Part shown: positions 22,701 to 47,405 of the stretch, one piece after another
How positions within the stretch are numbered: the stretch's first letter is position 1
Layout of the letters: each line of letters starts with the position of its first letter
NCBI RefSeq assembly: GCF_011764425.1
Contig: NZ_BLPF01000002.1
Coordinates: forward strand, 62,001-126,000
DNA length: 64,000 nucleotides
Source of the DNA: Phytohabitans houttuyneae
GTDB taxonomy: Bacteria > Actinomycetota > Actinomycetes > Mycobacteriales > Micromonosporaceae
Direction of reading: 5' to 3'
Notes under the pieces: generated by a model
What the model saw: the letters and a program-made list of their open reading frames with translations, nothing else
What the model was told of the DNA's origin: nothing
Database searches by the model: none
Made by a program: the position numbers and the translations under genes

Positions 22701-24955
22701 GGCCGCGGGGGAGTGGAACGCGTGGCTGACCGCCAGCCGCCGGGCCCGCCGCCCGCGTGCGCGCCACCCGTCGACGAGCCGGTCGACCTGCTCGGCCGGT
22801 CCGGACAGCACGGTGGTACCGGGGTGTTGCGGGCCGCGACCACGACCGCCGGGTGCGCGGCGAGGTCCTCGGCGAGCTCGTCCTCGGTGGCGTGGACGGT
22901 CGCCATCGCGCCGCCGGCCGGCATCCGCCCCATCAGCGTCGCGCGGGCGGCGACGAGTCGGCACGCGTCCGGAAGGCTGAGCGCACCGGCCACGTGCGCG
23001 GCGGCCAGCTCGCCGATCGAGTGACCGATCACCACGTCCGGGCGCGGTCCGAAGCTGCCCAGCAGCCGGGCCAGCGCCACCTGCAGGGTGAACAGTCCGG
23101 CCTGCGCCCAGGTGGTGTGGTGGACGTCGGCGCCGGTGACATCGCGCAGCTTCCGGCCCAGGTGCGGCTCGATCAGCGCGCACACCTCGTCGTACGCGGC
23201 GGCGAAGGCGGGGAAGCGGGTGTACAGGTCGGCGCCCATGCCCGCCCGCTGCGAGCCCTGCCCGCTGAACATCCAGACGCTCTTGCCGGTGCTGGCCGGT
23301 GCCACGCCGCGTACCACGTCGAGATGCGGTTCGCCCGCGGCGAGCGCGGCGAGGCCCTCCTCACCGAGCACGACCGACCGGTGCGCGAAGGTGGAGCGGG
23401 TGGTGGCCAGCGCGTACCCGATCCGGGCCGGGCTCGCCGTGGCGGTCACCGCCAGCAGCCCGGCGGCCTGGGCACGCAGCGCCGCGTCGCCGTGCGCGGA
23501 CAGCGGCCACGGCACCGGACCGGCCGGCTCGACCGGTTCGGCCGCACCGGGTTCGACCTCCTCGGGTGGCGCTTCCTCCAGGATCATGTGGCAGTTGGTG
23601 CCGGAGATGCCGAACGAGGACACCCCGGCGCGGCGGGGGCGCCGCGGCGACGCGGGCCACGGCACCGGATCGGTCAGCAGCCGTACCGCGCCCGCGTCCC
23701 AGTCCACGTACGGGGTCGGCTCGTCGACGTGCAGGGTGGCCGGGAGCATGCCGTGGCGCAGGGCCAGCACCATCTTGATCACCGCGGCGGCGCCGGCGGC
23801 GGCCTGCGTGTGCCCGAGGTTGGACTTCACCGAACCGAGCCACAGTGGACGGTCGGCGGCCGGCCTGTCCTGCCCGTACGTGGCGATCAGCGCCTGCGCC
23901 TCGATCGGGTCGCCGAGCCGGGTGCCGGTGCCGTGTGCCTCGACGGCGTCCACCTCGGCCGCCACCAGGCCGGCGGCGGCCAGCGCGCGGCGGATCACCC
24001 GCTGCTGGGCCGGGCCGTTCGGTGCGGTGATGCCGCTCGAGGCACCGTCCTGGTTGACCGCGGAGCCCCGGATCACCGCCAGCACCGGATGACCGTCGCG
24101 GCGGGCGTCGCTGAGGCGTTCCAGCAGCAGCATCGCGGCACCCTCGCTCCACGACGTGCCGTCCGCCTCGGCCGCGAACGCCTTGCACCGCCCGTCCCGG
24201 GCCAGCCCGCGCTGGCGGGAGAACTCGATGAACCCGCCCGGTGTGGACATCACCGTGGCGCCGCCGGCCAGCGCCAGCGAGCACTCCCCGGCACGCAGCG
24301 CCTGTACCGCCATGTGCAGGGCCACGAGCGAGGAGGAGCAGGCGGTGTCCACAGTGACCGCCGGTCCTTCCAGGCCGAACGTGTACGCCACCCGGCCCGA
24401 CGCCACGCTGCCCAGATTGCCGGTGGCCACGTGCCCGCCGGCGTCCGCGCCGGAGGCGTTGATCAGCGTCAGGTAGTCCTGCACGGCGACACCTGCGTAG
24501 ACGCCGATGTCCCGCCCGTGCACCGCCTCGCGGGTCAGCCCGGCGCTCTCCAGCGTCTCCGACGCGGTCTCCAGCAGCAGCCGGTGCTGCGGGTCCATGG
24601 CGACCGCCTCGCGCGGGCTGATGCCGAAGAACTCCGGGTCGAAGTCGGCGACCCCCGCGAGGAAACCGCCCTGGGTGGCGTAGCTGGTACCGCGGCTGTC
24701 GGGGTCGGGGTCGAACAGCGCGCTCAGGTCCCAACCGCGGTCGGTGGGGAAGTCGCCGATCGCGTCGCCGCCGGCCGCCAGCAGTTCCCACAGCTGCGCG
24801 GGGCTGCGCACGCCGCCGGGGAAGCGGCAGGCCATGGCGACGATGGCGACCGGTTCACGGTGCCGCTCGGCAAGGTCGCGCAGCTCGCGCCGGGCCTGCC
24901 GCAGGTCGGTGGTGGCCCGCTTGAGGTAGCTGCGCAGCTTCTGTTCGTCTTCCAT
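19747..24955 (-). CDS. Type I PKS module KS-AT(malonyl)-DH-KR-ACP (two apparent frameshifts)
   Basis: ATG 24955 ([18 protein letters not shown] docking helix) to stop 19747. Two frame breaks interrupt it: near 22819 in the AT (one base missing from a CCC run; adding it restores [11 protein letters not shown]) and near 20328-20332 after the KR (one G missing from a G run; adding it restores [14 protein letters not shown]). With both repaired the length is an exact 1736 residues. [10 protein letters not shown] near 24338. AT: GQGSQ, GHSIGE and HAFH near 22720, the malonyl signature. [14 protein letters not shown] near 22110 and [23 protein letters not shown] in place of LDD (B-type), Tyr in NYAAANAY near 20500. 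ACP: LGFDSL near 19988. No ER, so it should leave an alkene, as polyether epoxidation needs. Probably functional with consensus errors rather than a pseudogene. Confidence 0.9.
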
Positions 24956-24958
24956 CGC

Positions 24959-27900
24959 TCACCCCCGGCCCGGGCGGGCCTCGTCGGCGTCGCTCAGCTC
25001 GTTGTCAAGGACCTCGAACAGCTCCTCGTCGGTGGCCGTGTCCAGGTCGTCGTCGACCTGCTCGGCGCGCGGGGTCAGCAGGCGCAGCACGCCCTGGAGC
25101 CGCAGGGCGAGGGTGGCCTGGTCGTCGGCGCCGGGTGGGGCGGCGGCGAGGGCGCTCTCCAGCCGGTGCAGGACGGCAAGCGGCGACTCGGCCGGCGGCG
25201 CGGCGGCGGTCGGGGCGAGGCTCTCGGCGAGCAGCCGGGCCACCGCCTCCGGTGTGGGGTGGTCGAACGCCATCGTGGCCGGCAGCCGCAGCCCGGTCGC
25301 GGTGCTGAGCCGGTTGCGCAGCTCCACCGCGATGAGCGAGTCGAAGCCCAGGTCCCGGAAGCGGCCGGTCGGGGCGATCTCGCGCGGTGAGTCGTGCCCG
25401 AGCACGGTGGCCGCGTGCGCGCGAACCAGCTCCAGCAGCGCGGCGTGCCGCTCCTCCGGGGGCAGCCCGGCGAGGGGGGTGCCGAGGTTTACGGTCGCGG
25501 CGGCCGCCACCGGCTTTGCCGCGCTCCCCACCAGCCCGCGCAGCAGCGCCGGGGTGTCACCGGAACGGGCCTGGCGGCGCATCGCGGCCAGGTCCAGCCG
25601 GATCGGCGAGATCAGTGGGTGGCCGGTCTCCAGCGCGGCGTCGTACAGCGCCATGCCTTCGCCGGCGTCCATGCCGAGGATCCCGGAACGGGCCAGGCGG
25701 GCCTGGTCGGCGTCGGTCATCCGCCCGGTCATCCCGGTCGCCTGCCGCCAGTAGCCCCAGGCCAGCGAGGTGCCGGCGAGGCCGGCGCGGCGCCGGTGCC
25801 GGGCCAGCGCGTCAAGGAACGCGTTGGCCGCCGAGTAGTTGGCCTGCCCGGCCGCGCCGGCGAGCCCGGCGAACGCGGAGTACAGCACGAACGCGGTCAG
25901 GTCGCGGTCGCGGGTCAGCTCGTGCAGATGCCAGGCCGAGTCGGCCTTGGCGTGCAGCACCGCGTCAAGCTGCTCGGCGGTGAGGGCGGCGACGGTGGCG
26001 TCGTCGAGGACGCCGGCCGCGTGCACCACCGCGGTCAGCGGGTGGGCGTCCGGGACGGCGTCGAGCAGCCGGGCCAGCGCGTCGCGGTCGCCGGTGTCGC
26101 AGGCCCGTACGCTGACCGTCGCACCCAGCGCGGTCAGCTCGTCGGCGAGCGCGCTCGCGCCGTCGGCCGCCGGGCCGGAGCGGCTTGCCAGCAGCAGATG
26201 GCGTACGCCGTGTGCGGTCACCAGGTGCCGGGCGGTGGCCGCGCCGATCGTGCCGGTACCGCCGGTGATCAGGACCGTGCCGTCCGGGTCCGGCGGAGCG
26301 GGCAGGGTGAGCACCACCTTGCCGATGTGCCGAGCCTGGCTGAAGTAGCGGACCGCGTCGGGGGCGTGGCGTACGTCCCACGCGGTGACCGGCAGCGGCA
26401 GCAGCGTGCCGTCGGCGAACAATGTGGACAGTGCGTGCCACATCCGCGCGATCAGGTCCGGTCCGGCCGCGGTCATCAGGTCGAACGCGTGGTACGAGAC
26501 GCCGGGGTGGGCGGCGGCGACCTCGTCGGGGTCGCGCGGATCGGTCTTGCCCAGCTCGACGAAGCGGCCGCCGGGCCCGAGCATCCGCAGCGACGCGTCC
26601 GTGAACTCGCCGGCCAGCGAGTTGAGCACCACGTCGACCGGCCCGAAGCGGCCCGCGAAGTCAAGGGTGCGGGAGCTGGCGATGCGCGCCTCGTCCACGC
26701 CGCGCCGGCGCAGCTGCGACCACTTGCCGGGGCTGGCCGTGGCGTACACCTCGGCTCCCAGGTGCTTGGCGAGCTGGAGGGCGGCCAGGCCGACGCCACC
26801 GGTCGCGGCGTGCAGCAGCAGCCGTTCGCCGGGGCGCAGCGCGGCGAGCTCGACCAGGCCGTAGTACGCGGTGAGGAACGCCGACGGGGCGGCCGAGGCC
26901 TGGGCGTAGGTCCAGCCGTCCGGTATCCGGGTGACCAGCCGCTGGTCGGTGACGACGACCGGGCCGAGCCCGTTGCACAGCCCCATCACCCGGTCGCCCA
27001 CGGCGAACGTGCAGTCCGGGCCGGCCTCCAGGACGACACCCGCGCCGTCGCCGCCGAGCGGGCGGCTGTCGTCCACCATGCCGAGGGTCACCACGACGTC
27101 GCGGAAGTTGAGGCCGCCGGCCCGCAGGCGTACCCGCAGCTCGCCCGATCCGAGCGGGCGTGCGTTGTCCGGTGCGTCGACGAGCGCGAGGTTGGTGACG
27201 CTGCCGGTGCCGCGCAGGCCGAGACGCCAGGTGTCGGTGCCGGCCGGCGGGGTGAGGCGGCGGCCCGGCTCGTCCGGCGCGAGGCGGGGTACGTGCGCCT
27301 GCCCGTCGCGGAGCGCCGCCTGCGGTTCGTCGGTGGCGAGCAGGGCGGGTACGGCGGCGCGTGAGGCGTCCGAGTCGTCCAGGTCCAGCAGCACGAGCCG
27401 GCCCGGGTTCTCGGTCTGCGCGCTGCGAACCAGTCCCCACACGGCCGCCGCGGCGAGGTGGGGCACGTCCTCGTGGGCCTGTACGGCCACCGCGTTCCGG
27501 GTCACGAGTACCAGCCGGCCGGCGAAGGGCCCGTCCAGCCAGCGCCGGACCAGGTCGAGCGCTCGTGTGGTGGCCTCGCGCAGGCCGGCCACCGGGTCGG
27601 CGCCCGCTGCCGTGCCGCACTCGACGAGGACGGCGTCGGCCGGTGGCGCCCCGGCCGCCACGGCGTCGAACAGGGCGGCCAGGTCAGGGTGGTGCCCGGC
27701 GTCGGGGAGCGCGGCCAGCGGCCCGGTGCCGAGCACCGCGAGCCGTCCGGCAGGTCGCGGGAGCTCGGGCAGGCGTGGCCACGACACCTGGAACAGCGAG
27801 TCGCGGGTGGCGCTGCGGTCCCGGCCGACGCGGTCGGTGGCGACCGGTCGCAGGGTCAGCGTGCCCACGTCGAGTACCGGCGCGCCGGTCGGGTCGGCGG

Positions 27901-30900
27901 CGGTGACGGCGAGCCGCCCCGGGCCGTCCGGGGTGATCCGGACCCGCAGGGCGGTGGCACCGGTGGCGTGCAGGCGGACGTCCGCCCAGGCGAACGGGAG
28001 CAGCACGGTGCCGCCCGCGCCGGCGTCCCCCGTGTCGTCGGTGGCGCCGGCGGCGAGGGTGTGCAGGGCCGCGTCGAACAGCGCCGGGTGCACTCCGTAC
28101 CCTGCCGCGGCCGCGCGTTCCGCCTCCGGGAGGGCGACCTCGCCGTACAGGTCGTCGCCGAGCCGCCAGGCCGCGGTGAGCCCCTGAAACGCCGGCCCGT
28201 ACCCGAAGCCCCGCTCGGCCATGCGCTGGTAGAGCCCGTCCACCGGCAGCGCGGTCGCGCCGGGTGGCGGCCAGGCGCCATCCAGCGGCCGCGGCGGCGG
28301 TCCGGCCGCGGCGGACAGGGCTCCGCTGACGTGCCGGGACCAGGGGGTGTCCGCGGCGCCGGCCGGGCGGGAGTGGATGGCCAGCGGGCGCTGCCCGGCC
28401 TCGTCCGGCGCACCCACGCTCAGCTGCACGTCCACCGCGGCCGCGGGCGGGATCAGCAGCGGCTCCTGCACGGTCAGCTCCACGACGGTGCCGCCGCCGG
28501 TGCGCGTCGCCGCGTGCAGGGCCAGTTCGGCGAAGCCGGTCCCGGGCAGCAGCGCCGCCTCGCCCACCCGGTGGTCGGCGAGCCAGCCCTGTCCGGCGGC
28601 GGAGAGGCGCCCGGTGAGCAGGTAGCCGTCGCCCTCGGCGAGCTCGGTCGCCGCGCCCAGCAGCGGGTGCCCGGCCGGGACGAGGCCGAGGCCGGCGGGG
28701 TCGCCGCCGCGCGCGTCGCGGACCGGGACCCAGTACCGCTGCCGCTGGAAAGGGTAGGTCGGCAGCGGTATCCGCCGTCCCGGCGCCGGGAAGCAGCTCT
28801 CCCACCGGACCGGCACGCCGGCCGTGTAGGCGGCGGCGACGGAGCGCAGCACCTGTGCCAGGTCACCCTGGCCGCGGCGCAGCGTCGGCACCACCACAGC
28901 GCGCTCGGCTGCCTCCTGCACGGGTACGGCCAGCACGGGGTGCGGGCTCGCCTCGATGAAGACCCGGTAGCCGTCGCCGAGCAGCGCCTCCACAGCGGCG
29001 GCGAAACGCACCGGCTGGCGAAGGTTGCGGTACCAGTAGTCGGTGTCCAGCGCTTCGGTGCCGAGCCGGCCAGCGGTCACCGTGGAGTAGAACGCGACCT
29101 GCGCGGCGGCTGGTGTCAGCTCGCCGAGGCCGGCAAGCAGTGGCTCCCGCAACGCGTCGATGTACGGGCTGTGCGAGGCGTAGTTGACGTTCACCCGGCG
29201 CACGTGCCGCCCGTCCGCCGCGCATTCGTCCTCGGCGGCGGTCACCTGGTCGGCCGGGCCGGCCAGGACGGCCGAGCTCGGGCCGTTGACCGCGGCCAGG
29301 TGCAGCCCCGGGTAACGGTCCAGCAGCTCCTCGACCTCGTGCGCGGAGAGCGCGACGGAGGTCATCGCGCCGCCCGGCTCCAGCGCGCTGAGCGCCCGGC
29401 TGCGCAGCGCCACCACCTTCGCCCCGTCCGCCAGCGACAGCACCCCGGCCACGCAGGCGGCGGCGATCTCGCCCTGCGAGTGCCCGACGACAGCGGCCGG
29501 TGTGACCCCGTACGAGCGCCACACCTCGGCGAGCGAGACCATCACCGCCCACAGCGCGGGCTGGGTCATGTCGTCGCGGTCCAGCAGCTCGCCGCGGCGC
29601 AGCACCTCGGTCACCGACCAGTCCAGGTACGGCGCGAGGGCCTGCTCGCACTCGGCCATCCGTTTGCCGAACGCGGGGGAGGTGTCCAGCAGCTCCGCGG
29701 CCATGCCGGCCCACTGCGAGCCCTGCCCGGGGAAGACCATCACCGGTCCGGGCCCGAGCGGGACCACCTCTCCCTGTACCAGCTCGGGGTGGGGTTCGCC
29801 GGCGGCCAGCGCCGCGAGCCCGGCCGTGCCGTCCAGGACCACCGCCCGGTGTTCGAACGCCGACCGCGTCGTCACCAGGGACCAGCCCACGTCGACCGGG
29901 TCGGCACCGTCCACCCACCCGGCCAGCCGCTCCGCTTGGGCGCGCAGGGCGGCGGGGGTACGCGCGCCGAGCACCCAGGGGACCGGGCCCGCGGCACGCG
30001 GCGGGGGCGGCTCGGCGGGAGGCTGCGGCGCCTGCTCCAGGATCACGTGGCAGTTGGTGCCGGAGATGCCGAACGAGGAAACCCCGGCGCGGCGCGGCCC
30101 ATGCTCGCCCGGCCACGGTGTCGCCTCGGTGAGCAGCCGCACCGCGCCGCTGTCCCAGTCGACGTGCGGTGTGGGCGCGCCCACGTGCAGGCTCGCCGGG
30201 AGCAGGCCGTGCCGCATCGCCATCACCATCTTGATGACCCCGGCGGCGCCGGCGGCGGCCTGGGTGTGGCCGATGTTCGACTTGACCGAGCCGAGCCACA
30301 GTGGACGGTCCGTGGGACGGTCCTGCCCGTACGTGGCGAGCAGCGCCTGCGCCTCGATCGGGTCGCCGAGCGTGGTACCGGTGCCGTGCGCCTCCACGAC
30401 GTCCACCCGGTCCGGTGTGAGCCGCGCGTCGGCGAGGGCTTGGCGGATCACGCGCTGCTGGGAAGGTCCGTTCGGGGCGGTCAGGCCGTTGCTGGTGCCA
30501 TCCTGGTTCACCGCCGAGCCGCGGATCACGGCCAGCACCCGGTGTCCGTGCCGCTGGGCGTCGGAGAGCCTTTCCAGTACGACAAGACCCGCGCCCTCGC
30601 CCCAGCCGGTGCCGTCGGCCTCGGCCGCGAAGGGTTTGCAGCGCCCGTCGGCGGCCATCCCACGCTGCCGGGAGAACTCGATGAACGCCCCGGGCGTGGC
30701 CATCACCGTGACCCCGCCGGCCAGCGCCAGCGAGCACTCGCCGCGGCGCAGCGACTGGGCGGCCAGGTGCATCGCCACCAGCGACGACGAGCAGGCGGTG
30801 TCCACGGTGACGGCTGGGCCGCCCAGACCGAACGTGTACGCCACCCGGCCGGAGACGACGCTGCCGAGGTTGCCGGTGCCGACGTACCCTTCCACCTCGC

Positions 30901-31405
30901 TGGTCATGTCGCCGATCACCGACAGGTAGTCGTGGGCGCTGACCCCGGCGAACACCGCGGTGTCGCTGCCGTGCAGCTCGTCGCGGCGCAGCCCGGCGTC
31001 CTCGAACGCCTCCCACGCGGTCTCCAGCAGCATCCGCTGCTGCGGGTCCATCGCGGTCGCCTCGCGCGGGCTGATGCCGAAGAACCCGGCGTCGAAGCCG
31101 GTGGCGTCGGTGACGAACGCGCCCTGGTCGGTGTACGTGGTGCCGGAGGTGTCGGGGTCGGCGTCGAAGAGGCTGGCCAGGTCCCAGCCGCGATCGGTGG
31201 GGAACGGGCCGACCGCGTCACCGCCTGCCGCGACGAGGTGCCAGAGGTCGTCGGCGGAGCGCACGCCGCCGGGCAGCCGGCAGGCGGTACCAATGATCGC
31301 GATCGGCTCCGGAGGCGCCTGGAGCTCGGTGAGCCGTTGCCGGGCCTCGCGCAGCTGCCCGGTGACCCAGCGCAGGTTCTCCAGCAGCTTCTCCTCGTTC
31401 GCCAT
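24959..31405 (-). CDS. Type I PKS module KS-AT(methylmalonyl)-DH-ER-KR-ACP
   Basis: 2148 residues from ATG 31405 ([19 protein letters not shown] about 8 nt upstream, 2 bp after the previous stop). [10 protein letters not shown] near 30793. AT: GQGSQ, GHSQGE, YASH near 29180, so methylmalonyl. DH: His in [12 protein letters not shown] near 28570 and Asp in [37 protein letters not shown] near 26795; the stereo-diagnostic residue is Val. [13 protein letters not shown] motif (B-type), Tyr in NYSAANAF near 25835. ACP: LGFDSL near 25340. All three reductive domains look intact, so this module should add a fully saturated propionate unit. It is followed after 3 bp by the next PKS gene. Confidence 0.95.
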   Translation of the reverse strand: MANEEKLLENLRWVTGQLREARQRLTELQAPPEPIAIIGTACRLPGGVRSADDLWHLVAAGGDAVGPFPTDRGWDLASLFDADPDTSGTTYTDQGAFVTDATGFDAGFFGISPREATAMDPQQRMLLETAWEAFEDAGLRRDELHGSDTAVFAGVSAHDYLSVIGDMTSEVEGYVGTGNLGSVVSGRVAYTFGLGGPAVTVDTACSSSLVAMHLAAQSLRRGECSLALAGGVTVMATPGAFIEFSRQRGMAADGRCKPFAAEADGTGWGEGAGLVVLERLSDAQRHGHRVLAVIRGSAVNQDGTSNGLTAPNGPSQQRVIRQALADARLTPDRVDVVEAHGTGTTLGDPIEAQALLATYGQDRPTDRPLWLGSVKSNIGHTQAAAGAAGVIKMVMAMRHGLLPASLHVGAPTPHVDWDSGAVRLLTEATPWPGEHGPRRAGVSSFGISGTNCHVILEQAPQPPAEPPPPRAAGPVPWVLGARTPAALRAQAERLAGWVDGADPVDVGWSLVTTRSAFEHRAVVLDGTAGLAALAAGEPHPELVQGEVVPLGPGPVMVFPGQGSQWAGMAAELLDTSPAFGKRMAECEQALAPYLDWSVTEVLRRGELLDRDDMTQPALWAVMVSLAEVWRSYGVTPAAVVGHSQGEIAAACVAGVLSLADGAKVVALRSRALSALEPGGAMTSVALSAHEVEELLDRYPGLHLAAVNGPSSAVLAGPADQVTAAEDECAADGRHVRRVNVNYASHSPYIDALREPLLAGLGELTPAAAQVAFYSTVTAGRLGTEALDTDYWYRNLRQPVRFAAAVEALLGDGYRVFIEASPHPVLAVPVQEAAERAVVVPTLRRGQGDLAQVLRSVAAAYTAGVPVRWESCFPAPGRRIPLPTYPFQRQRYWVPVRDARGGDPAGLGLVPAGHPLLGAATELAEGDGYLLTGRLSAAGQGWLADHRVGEAALLPGTGFAELALHAATRTGGGTVVELTVQEPLLIPPAAAVDVQLSVGAPDEAGQRPLAIHSRPAGAADTPWSRHVSGALSAAAGPPPRPLDGAWPPPGATALPVDGLYQRMAERGFGYGPAFQGLTAAWRLGDDLYGEVALPEAERAAAAGYGVHPALFDAALHTLAAGATDDTGDAGAGGTVLLPFAWADVRLHATGATALRVRITPDGPGRLAVTAADPTGAPVLDVGTLTLRPVATDRVGRDRSATRDSLFQVSWPRLPELPRPAGRLAVLGTGPLAALPDAGHHPDLAALFDAVAAGAPPADAVLVECGTAAGADPVAGLREATTRALDLVRRWLDGPFAGRLVLVTRNAVAVQAHEDVPHLAAAAVWGLVRSAQTENPGRLVLLDLDDSDASRAAVPALLATDEPQAALRDGQAHVPRLAPDEPGRRLTPPAGTDTWRLGLRGTGSVTNLALVDAPDNARPLGSGELRVRLRAGGLNFRDVVVTLGMVDDSRPLGGDGAGVVLEAGPDCTFAVGDRVMGLCNGLGPVVVTDQRLVTRIPDGWTYAQASAAPSAFLTAYYGLVELAALRPGERLLLHAATGGVGLAALQLAKHLGAEVYATASPGKWSQLRRRGVDEARIASSRTLDFAGRFGPVDVVLNSLAGEFTDASLRMLGPGGRFVELGKTDPRDPDEVAAAHPGVSYHAFDLMTAAGPDLIARMWHALSTLFADGTLLPLPVTAWDVRHAPDAVRYFSQARHIGKVVLTLPAPPDPDGTVLITGGTGTIGAATARHLVTAHGVRHLLLASRSGPAADGASALADELTALGATVSVRACDTGDRDALARLLDAVPDAHPLTAVVHAAGVLDDATVAALTAEQLDAVLHAKADSAWHLHELTRDRDLTAFVLYSAFAGLAGAAGQANYSAANAFLDALARHRRRAGLAGTSLAWGYWRQATGMTGRMTDADQARLARSGILGMDAGEGMALYDAALETGHPLISPIRLDLAAMRRQARSGDTPALLRGLVGSAAKPVAAAATVNLGTPLAGLPPEERHAALLELVRAHAATVLGHDSPREIAPTGRFRDLGFDSLIAVELRNRLSTATGLRLPATMAFDHPTPEAVARLLAESLAPTAAAPPAESPLAVLHRLESALAAAPPGADDQATLALRLQGVLRLLTPRAEQVDDDLDTATDEELFEVLDNELSDADEARPGRG

Positions 31406-31407
31406 CG

Positions 31408-44873
<13,466 letters not shown>

Positions 44874-44926
44874 CCCACACTCCCCTTTCACGACAGGCAC
44901 AGCGGCATCCGGGACGCCGCGGGTTC

Positions 44927-44969
44927 AGCGTCAGGCAGTCGGCTAAAGCCCAGCTAACCCGGGCCTAGC
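44927..44969 (-). promoter_or_regulatory. Predicted SARP operator and promoter of the trimodular PKS operon
   Basis: On the minus strand three heptamers recur at exactly 11 bp: TTTAGCC (44947-44941), GTTAGCT (44958-44952) and GCTAGGC (44969-44963). The promoter-proximal one is exactly 8 bp upstream of a -10-like GACGCT (44932-44927). This is the arrangement known for SARP activators. The PKS GTG start lies 54 nt below the -10. The distal heptamer overlaps the stop of the antiporter gene. Confidence 0.65.
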
Positions 44970-46302
44970 CGGCATGGTGGCGCTCGGCGCGGTCGGAGGC
45001 GTCCTCGATCGCGTACGCGTCGTGGGTGGCCCGCCGGGCCTCCTCCTCGGCGGTCAGCTCGATGCGCCGCACGGACCACTTCAGGATCGGCGGTGCCATC
45101 ACCGAGGTGACGATCGCGACGAGCACGACGATCGTGTACCCGGCGGTCGTCAGCACGCCCAGGCGCAGGCCGACCATGGCCACGATCACTTCGATGACGC
45201 CCCGCGAGTTCATCCCGGCGCCGAGCGCGATCGCCTCCCAGCGGTTGAGCCGGCTCAGCCGGGCGCCCACGTAGGCGCCGGCGAACTTTCCGGCGATCGC
45301 GCACGCGAGCACGATGAGCGCGACCGCCAGCACCGTCGGTCGGGCCAGCTCGGTCAGGTCCATCCGCAGGCCGGCGGTGGCGAAGAACAGCGGCGCCAGC
45401 ACGGACATGACGACCAGCCGCAGTGGTGCGAGCTTGGCCGGGCGTACCCCCGAGCAGGCGCCGATCAGCACGCCGACGACGAACGCGCCGAACACCGCCT
45501 CGAAGTGCATCGCCTGCGTGGCGGCGGAGGCGAGGAAGACCAGCAGCACGGTCAAGGCCACCGCCGGTCCCGCGTTGGGGGTGGTGTCCACCAGCCGGTA
45601 CACGCGGCGGACCACCGGCCGGCCCACGGTCGCGGCGACCGCCACGATGCCCACCAGATAGAGGGCCGACTCGATCACGGTGCCGGCGTGCAGCCCGTTC
45701 GCGGCCATCGCGGCCACGACGGACAGCAGGAACCAGCCGACCGCGTCGTCGACCATGCCGGCGATCAGGGTCAGCTGCCCGACGTTGCGGTGCAGCATCT
45801 TCAGGTCGCTGAGCGTCTTGGCGATCACCGGCAGCGCCGTGACCGACATGGCCACGCCGAGGAAGAGGGCGAACACCGGGCGGTCCACCCGGTCGCCGAC
45901 CATGCCGGCGGGTATCAGCATGCCGACGCCCATTCCGAGCGCGAACGGGATGAGCAGCCCGGCGGCGCTGACGCTCAGCCCTGTCCCGAGGCGGCGCCGC
46001 AGCAGTCCGGTGTCCATGTGGATGCCGGTGATCGCGACCAGCAGCAGCACGCCGAACTGCCCGACCGCGTCGAGCATGTGCACCTGCTCAGACGCCTGCG
46101 GCAGCAGCCAGTCCGAAACGGCCGGAGCCGCCCAGCCCAGCAGTGACGGGCCCAGCAGCAGGCCGACGCTGAGCTCGCCGACCACCGCGGGCATGCCGAG
46201 GCGGGTCGCCAGCCGTCCCAACAGGAACGCCATGCCGAGCAGGGCGCTGACCTGAAGCAGCAGGAGCAACAGAGGGTGGGCGGGGATCGGTGCTACCGGC
46301 AT
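44965..46302 (-). CDS. CPA2-family cation:proton antiporter (probable polyether self-resistance)
   Basis: About 445 residues with roughly a dozen hydrophobic segments from the N-terminus (HPLLLLLLQVSALLGMAFLLG). It has the paired-acid motif of electrogenic Na+/H+ antiporters (AGMVDDAVGWFLLS) and a late GMNSRGVIEVIVA segment. The family exchanges Na+ or K+ for H+ across the membrane. Similar antiporters occur in polyether clusters (for example MonT of monensin), where they are thought to offset ionophore-driven ion leak or export the product. I chose ATG 46302 because GGAG sits about 6 nt upstream; ATG 46314 adds four residues. Its own SARP-like promoter lies just upstream. Confidence 0.88.
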   Translation of the reverse strand: MPVAPIPAHPLLLLLLQVSALLGMAFLLGRLATRLGMPAVVGELSVGLLLGPSLLGWAAPAVSDWLLPQASEQVHMLDAVGQFGVLLLVAITGIHMDTGLLRRRLGTGLSVSAAGLLIPFALGMGVGMLIPAGMVGDRVDRPVFALFLGVAMSVTALPVIAKTLSDLKMLHRNVGQLTLIAGMVDDAVGWFLLSVVAAMAANGLHAGTVIESALYLVGIVAVAATVGRPVVRRVYRLVDTTPNAGPAVALTVLLVFLASAATQAMHFEAVFGAFVVGVLIGACSGVRPAKLAPLRLVVMSVLAPLFFATAGLRMDLTELARPTVLAVALIVLACAIAGKFAGAYVGARLSRLNRWEAIALGAGMNSRGVIEVIVAMVGLRLGVLTTAGYTIVVLVAIVTSVMAPPILKWSVRRIELTAEEEARRATHDAYAIEDASDRAERHHAG

Positions 46303-46350
46303 GGGGGCTCCCATACGTCAACGCGTCGTCAGTCGGCATGGTCTGCGCGC

Positions 46351-46415
46351 ATCATCGGGTCGCTCGCTAAAGCCGGCCCTAAGGGCAATCACGGTGGTGC
46401 CCGCAACCCCCTAAA
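46351..46415 (-). promoter_or_regulatory. Predicted SARP operator and promoter of the antiporter gene
   Basis: On the minus strand, heptamer TTTAGCG (46371-46365) is exactly 8 bp upstream of a -10-like GATGAT (46356-46351). A further TTTAGGG (46415-46409) is 44 bp (4 x 11) away, and TTAGGGC (46382-46376) is in near phase. The antiporter ATG is 48 nt below the -10. The SARP gene runs divergently from the other side of this 282-bp intergenic region. Confidence 0.6.
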
Positions 46416-46584
46416 GACCATCTGGGGTTGACGCCCCTCGATGCTGGCGCTGGTCATGTCAGGGGTTGTCTGGGGTTGTTGGGCGACTGAGAGCGCGCAT
46501 ACGTTGAGGCGGACGGACGTGTGTGGGCCCCGGCGCCTACCAGGGTGTACGTGGCCAGGCCGATGCCAGAAACGGGGGCGGCGT

Positions 46585-47352
46585 ATGCGTTACGAGATGC
46601 TCGGTCCGATCCGGGTGCTCGATGGGGACACAGCCCACGAGGTAAGTGCTCGCAAGATCGAGGTGCTGCTCGCGGTGCTGTTGGTGCGAGCCGGTCAGGT
46701 TGTCGCGCCCGGACAGCTGATGACCGAGATCTGGGGCGAGGATCTGCCCCGCCGCGCCACCGCGGGACTTCACGTGTACATCTCGCAGCTGCGCAAGTTT
46801 CTCGCCAGACCGGGTCAGGCGGACAGCCCGATCGTGACCACGCAGCCCGGTTACGTGCTACGCCTCGGCTCGGACCAGCTGGACGTGCAGGACTTCAAGC
46901 GGCTCGTGGCGGACGGCCGGGCGAGCCGGCGGGCCGGCCTGCCGGAGCAGGCGTTCACGCGGTACCAGGAGGCGCTCGCGCTGTGGCGCGGCCCGGCCCT
47001 GGGCGACCAGCGCAGCGGCCCGGTGCTGACCGCGTTCGCCGGCTGGGCGGAGCTTGCCCGGCTGGAGTGCGCGGAGGAGCTGGTGGAGTGCGCGTTCGAC
47101 CTCGGCCGGCACCGCGAGTACGTCGGCTACCTGTACGCGATGACCACTGAGAACCCGTTTCGAGAGGCGTTCTACCGGCAGCTCATGCTCGCGCTCTACC
47201 GCTCCGGCTGCCAGGCTGAGGCGCTCCAGGTCTACCAGACGGCGCGCTCGGTGCTCAACGACGAGTTCGGACTGGAGCCGTGCCGCACCCTGCGCGACCT
47301 CCAGCGCGCGATCCTGCTGGGCGACCCGCGGCTCGAGGCGGTCGCTGCCTGA
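46585..47352 (+). CDS. SARP-family transcriptional activator
   Basis: 255 residues, the size of a classic short SARP (AfsR/DnrI type). It has an N-terminal OmpR-like winged helix (MRYEMLGPIRVLDG to about residue 95, with the SARP hallmark TAGLHVYISQLRKFL and TTQPGYVLRL) and a bacterial transcriptional activation domain (about 100-245, FREAFYRQLMLALYRSG). I chose ATG 46585 (GGGGGCGG upstream); the open frame runs further upstream without SARP similarity. Three SARP-like operators nearby, before PKS, antiporter and carboxylase genes, are its likely targets. Two GGGGTTGT copies (46462 and 46472) and GGGGTTGAC at 46424 precede the gene and may be control elements; I cannot assign them. Confidence 0.92.
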   Translation: MRYEMLGPIRVLDGDTAHEVSARKIEVLLAVLLVRAGQVVAPGQLMTEIWGEDLPRRATAGLHVYISQLRKFLARPGQADSPIVTTQPGYVLRLGSDQLDVQDFKRLVADGRASRRAGLPEQAFTRYQEALALWRGPALGDQRSGPVLTAFAGWAELARLECAEELVECAFDLGRHREYVGYLYAMTTENPFREAFYRQLMLALYRSGCQAEALQVYQTARSVLNDEFGLEPCRTLRDLQRAILLGDPRLEAVAA

Positions 47353-47372
47353 GCGTCGCCTGTGGACAGTGA

Positions 47373-47396
47373 AGGCCGGCCCGATCGGGCCGGCCT
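47373..47396. terminator. Bidirectional terminator between SARP and thioesterase genes
   Basis: Perfect 24-bp palindrome (AGGCCGGCCCGA and its complement) followed by CATTTTG. It lies 20 bp after the SARP stop and 9 bp before the converging thioesterase stop. Confidence 0.8.
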
Positions 47397-47405
47397 CATT
47401 TTGTC

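Noticed and set aside
19747-24955. Calling the frameshifted PKS, and the breaks at 38522 and 49303, real pseudogenes
   Set aside because: Each break is one base in a G/C run, repair gives exact codon counts and all catalytic motifs stay intact. Consensus error is more likely than decay.
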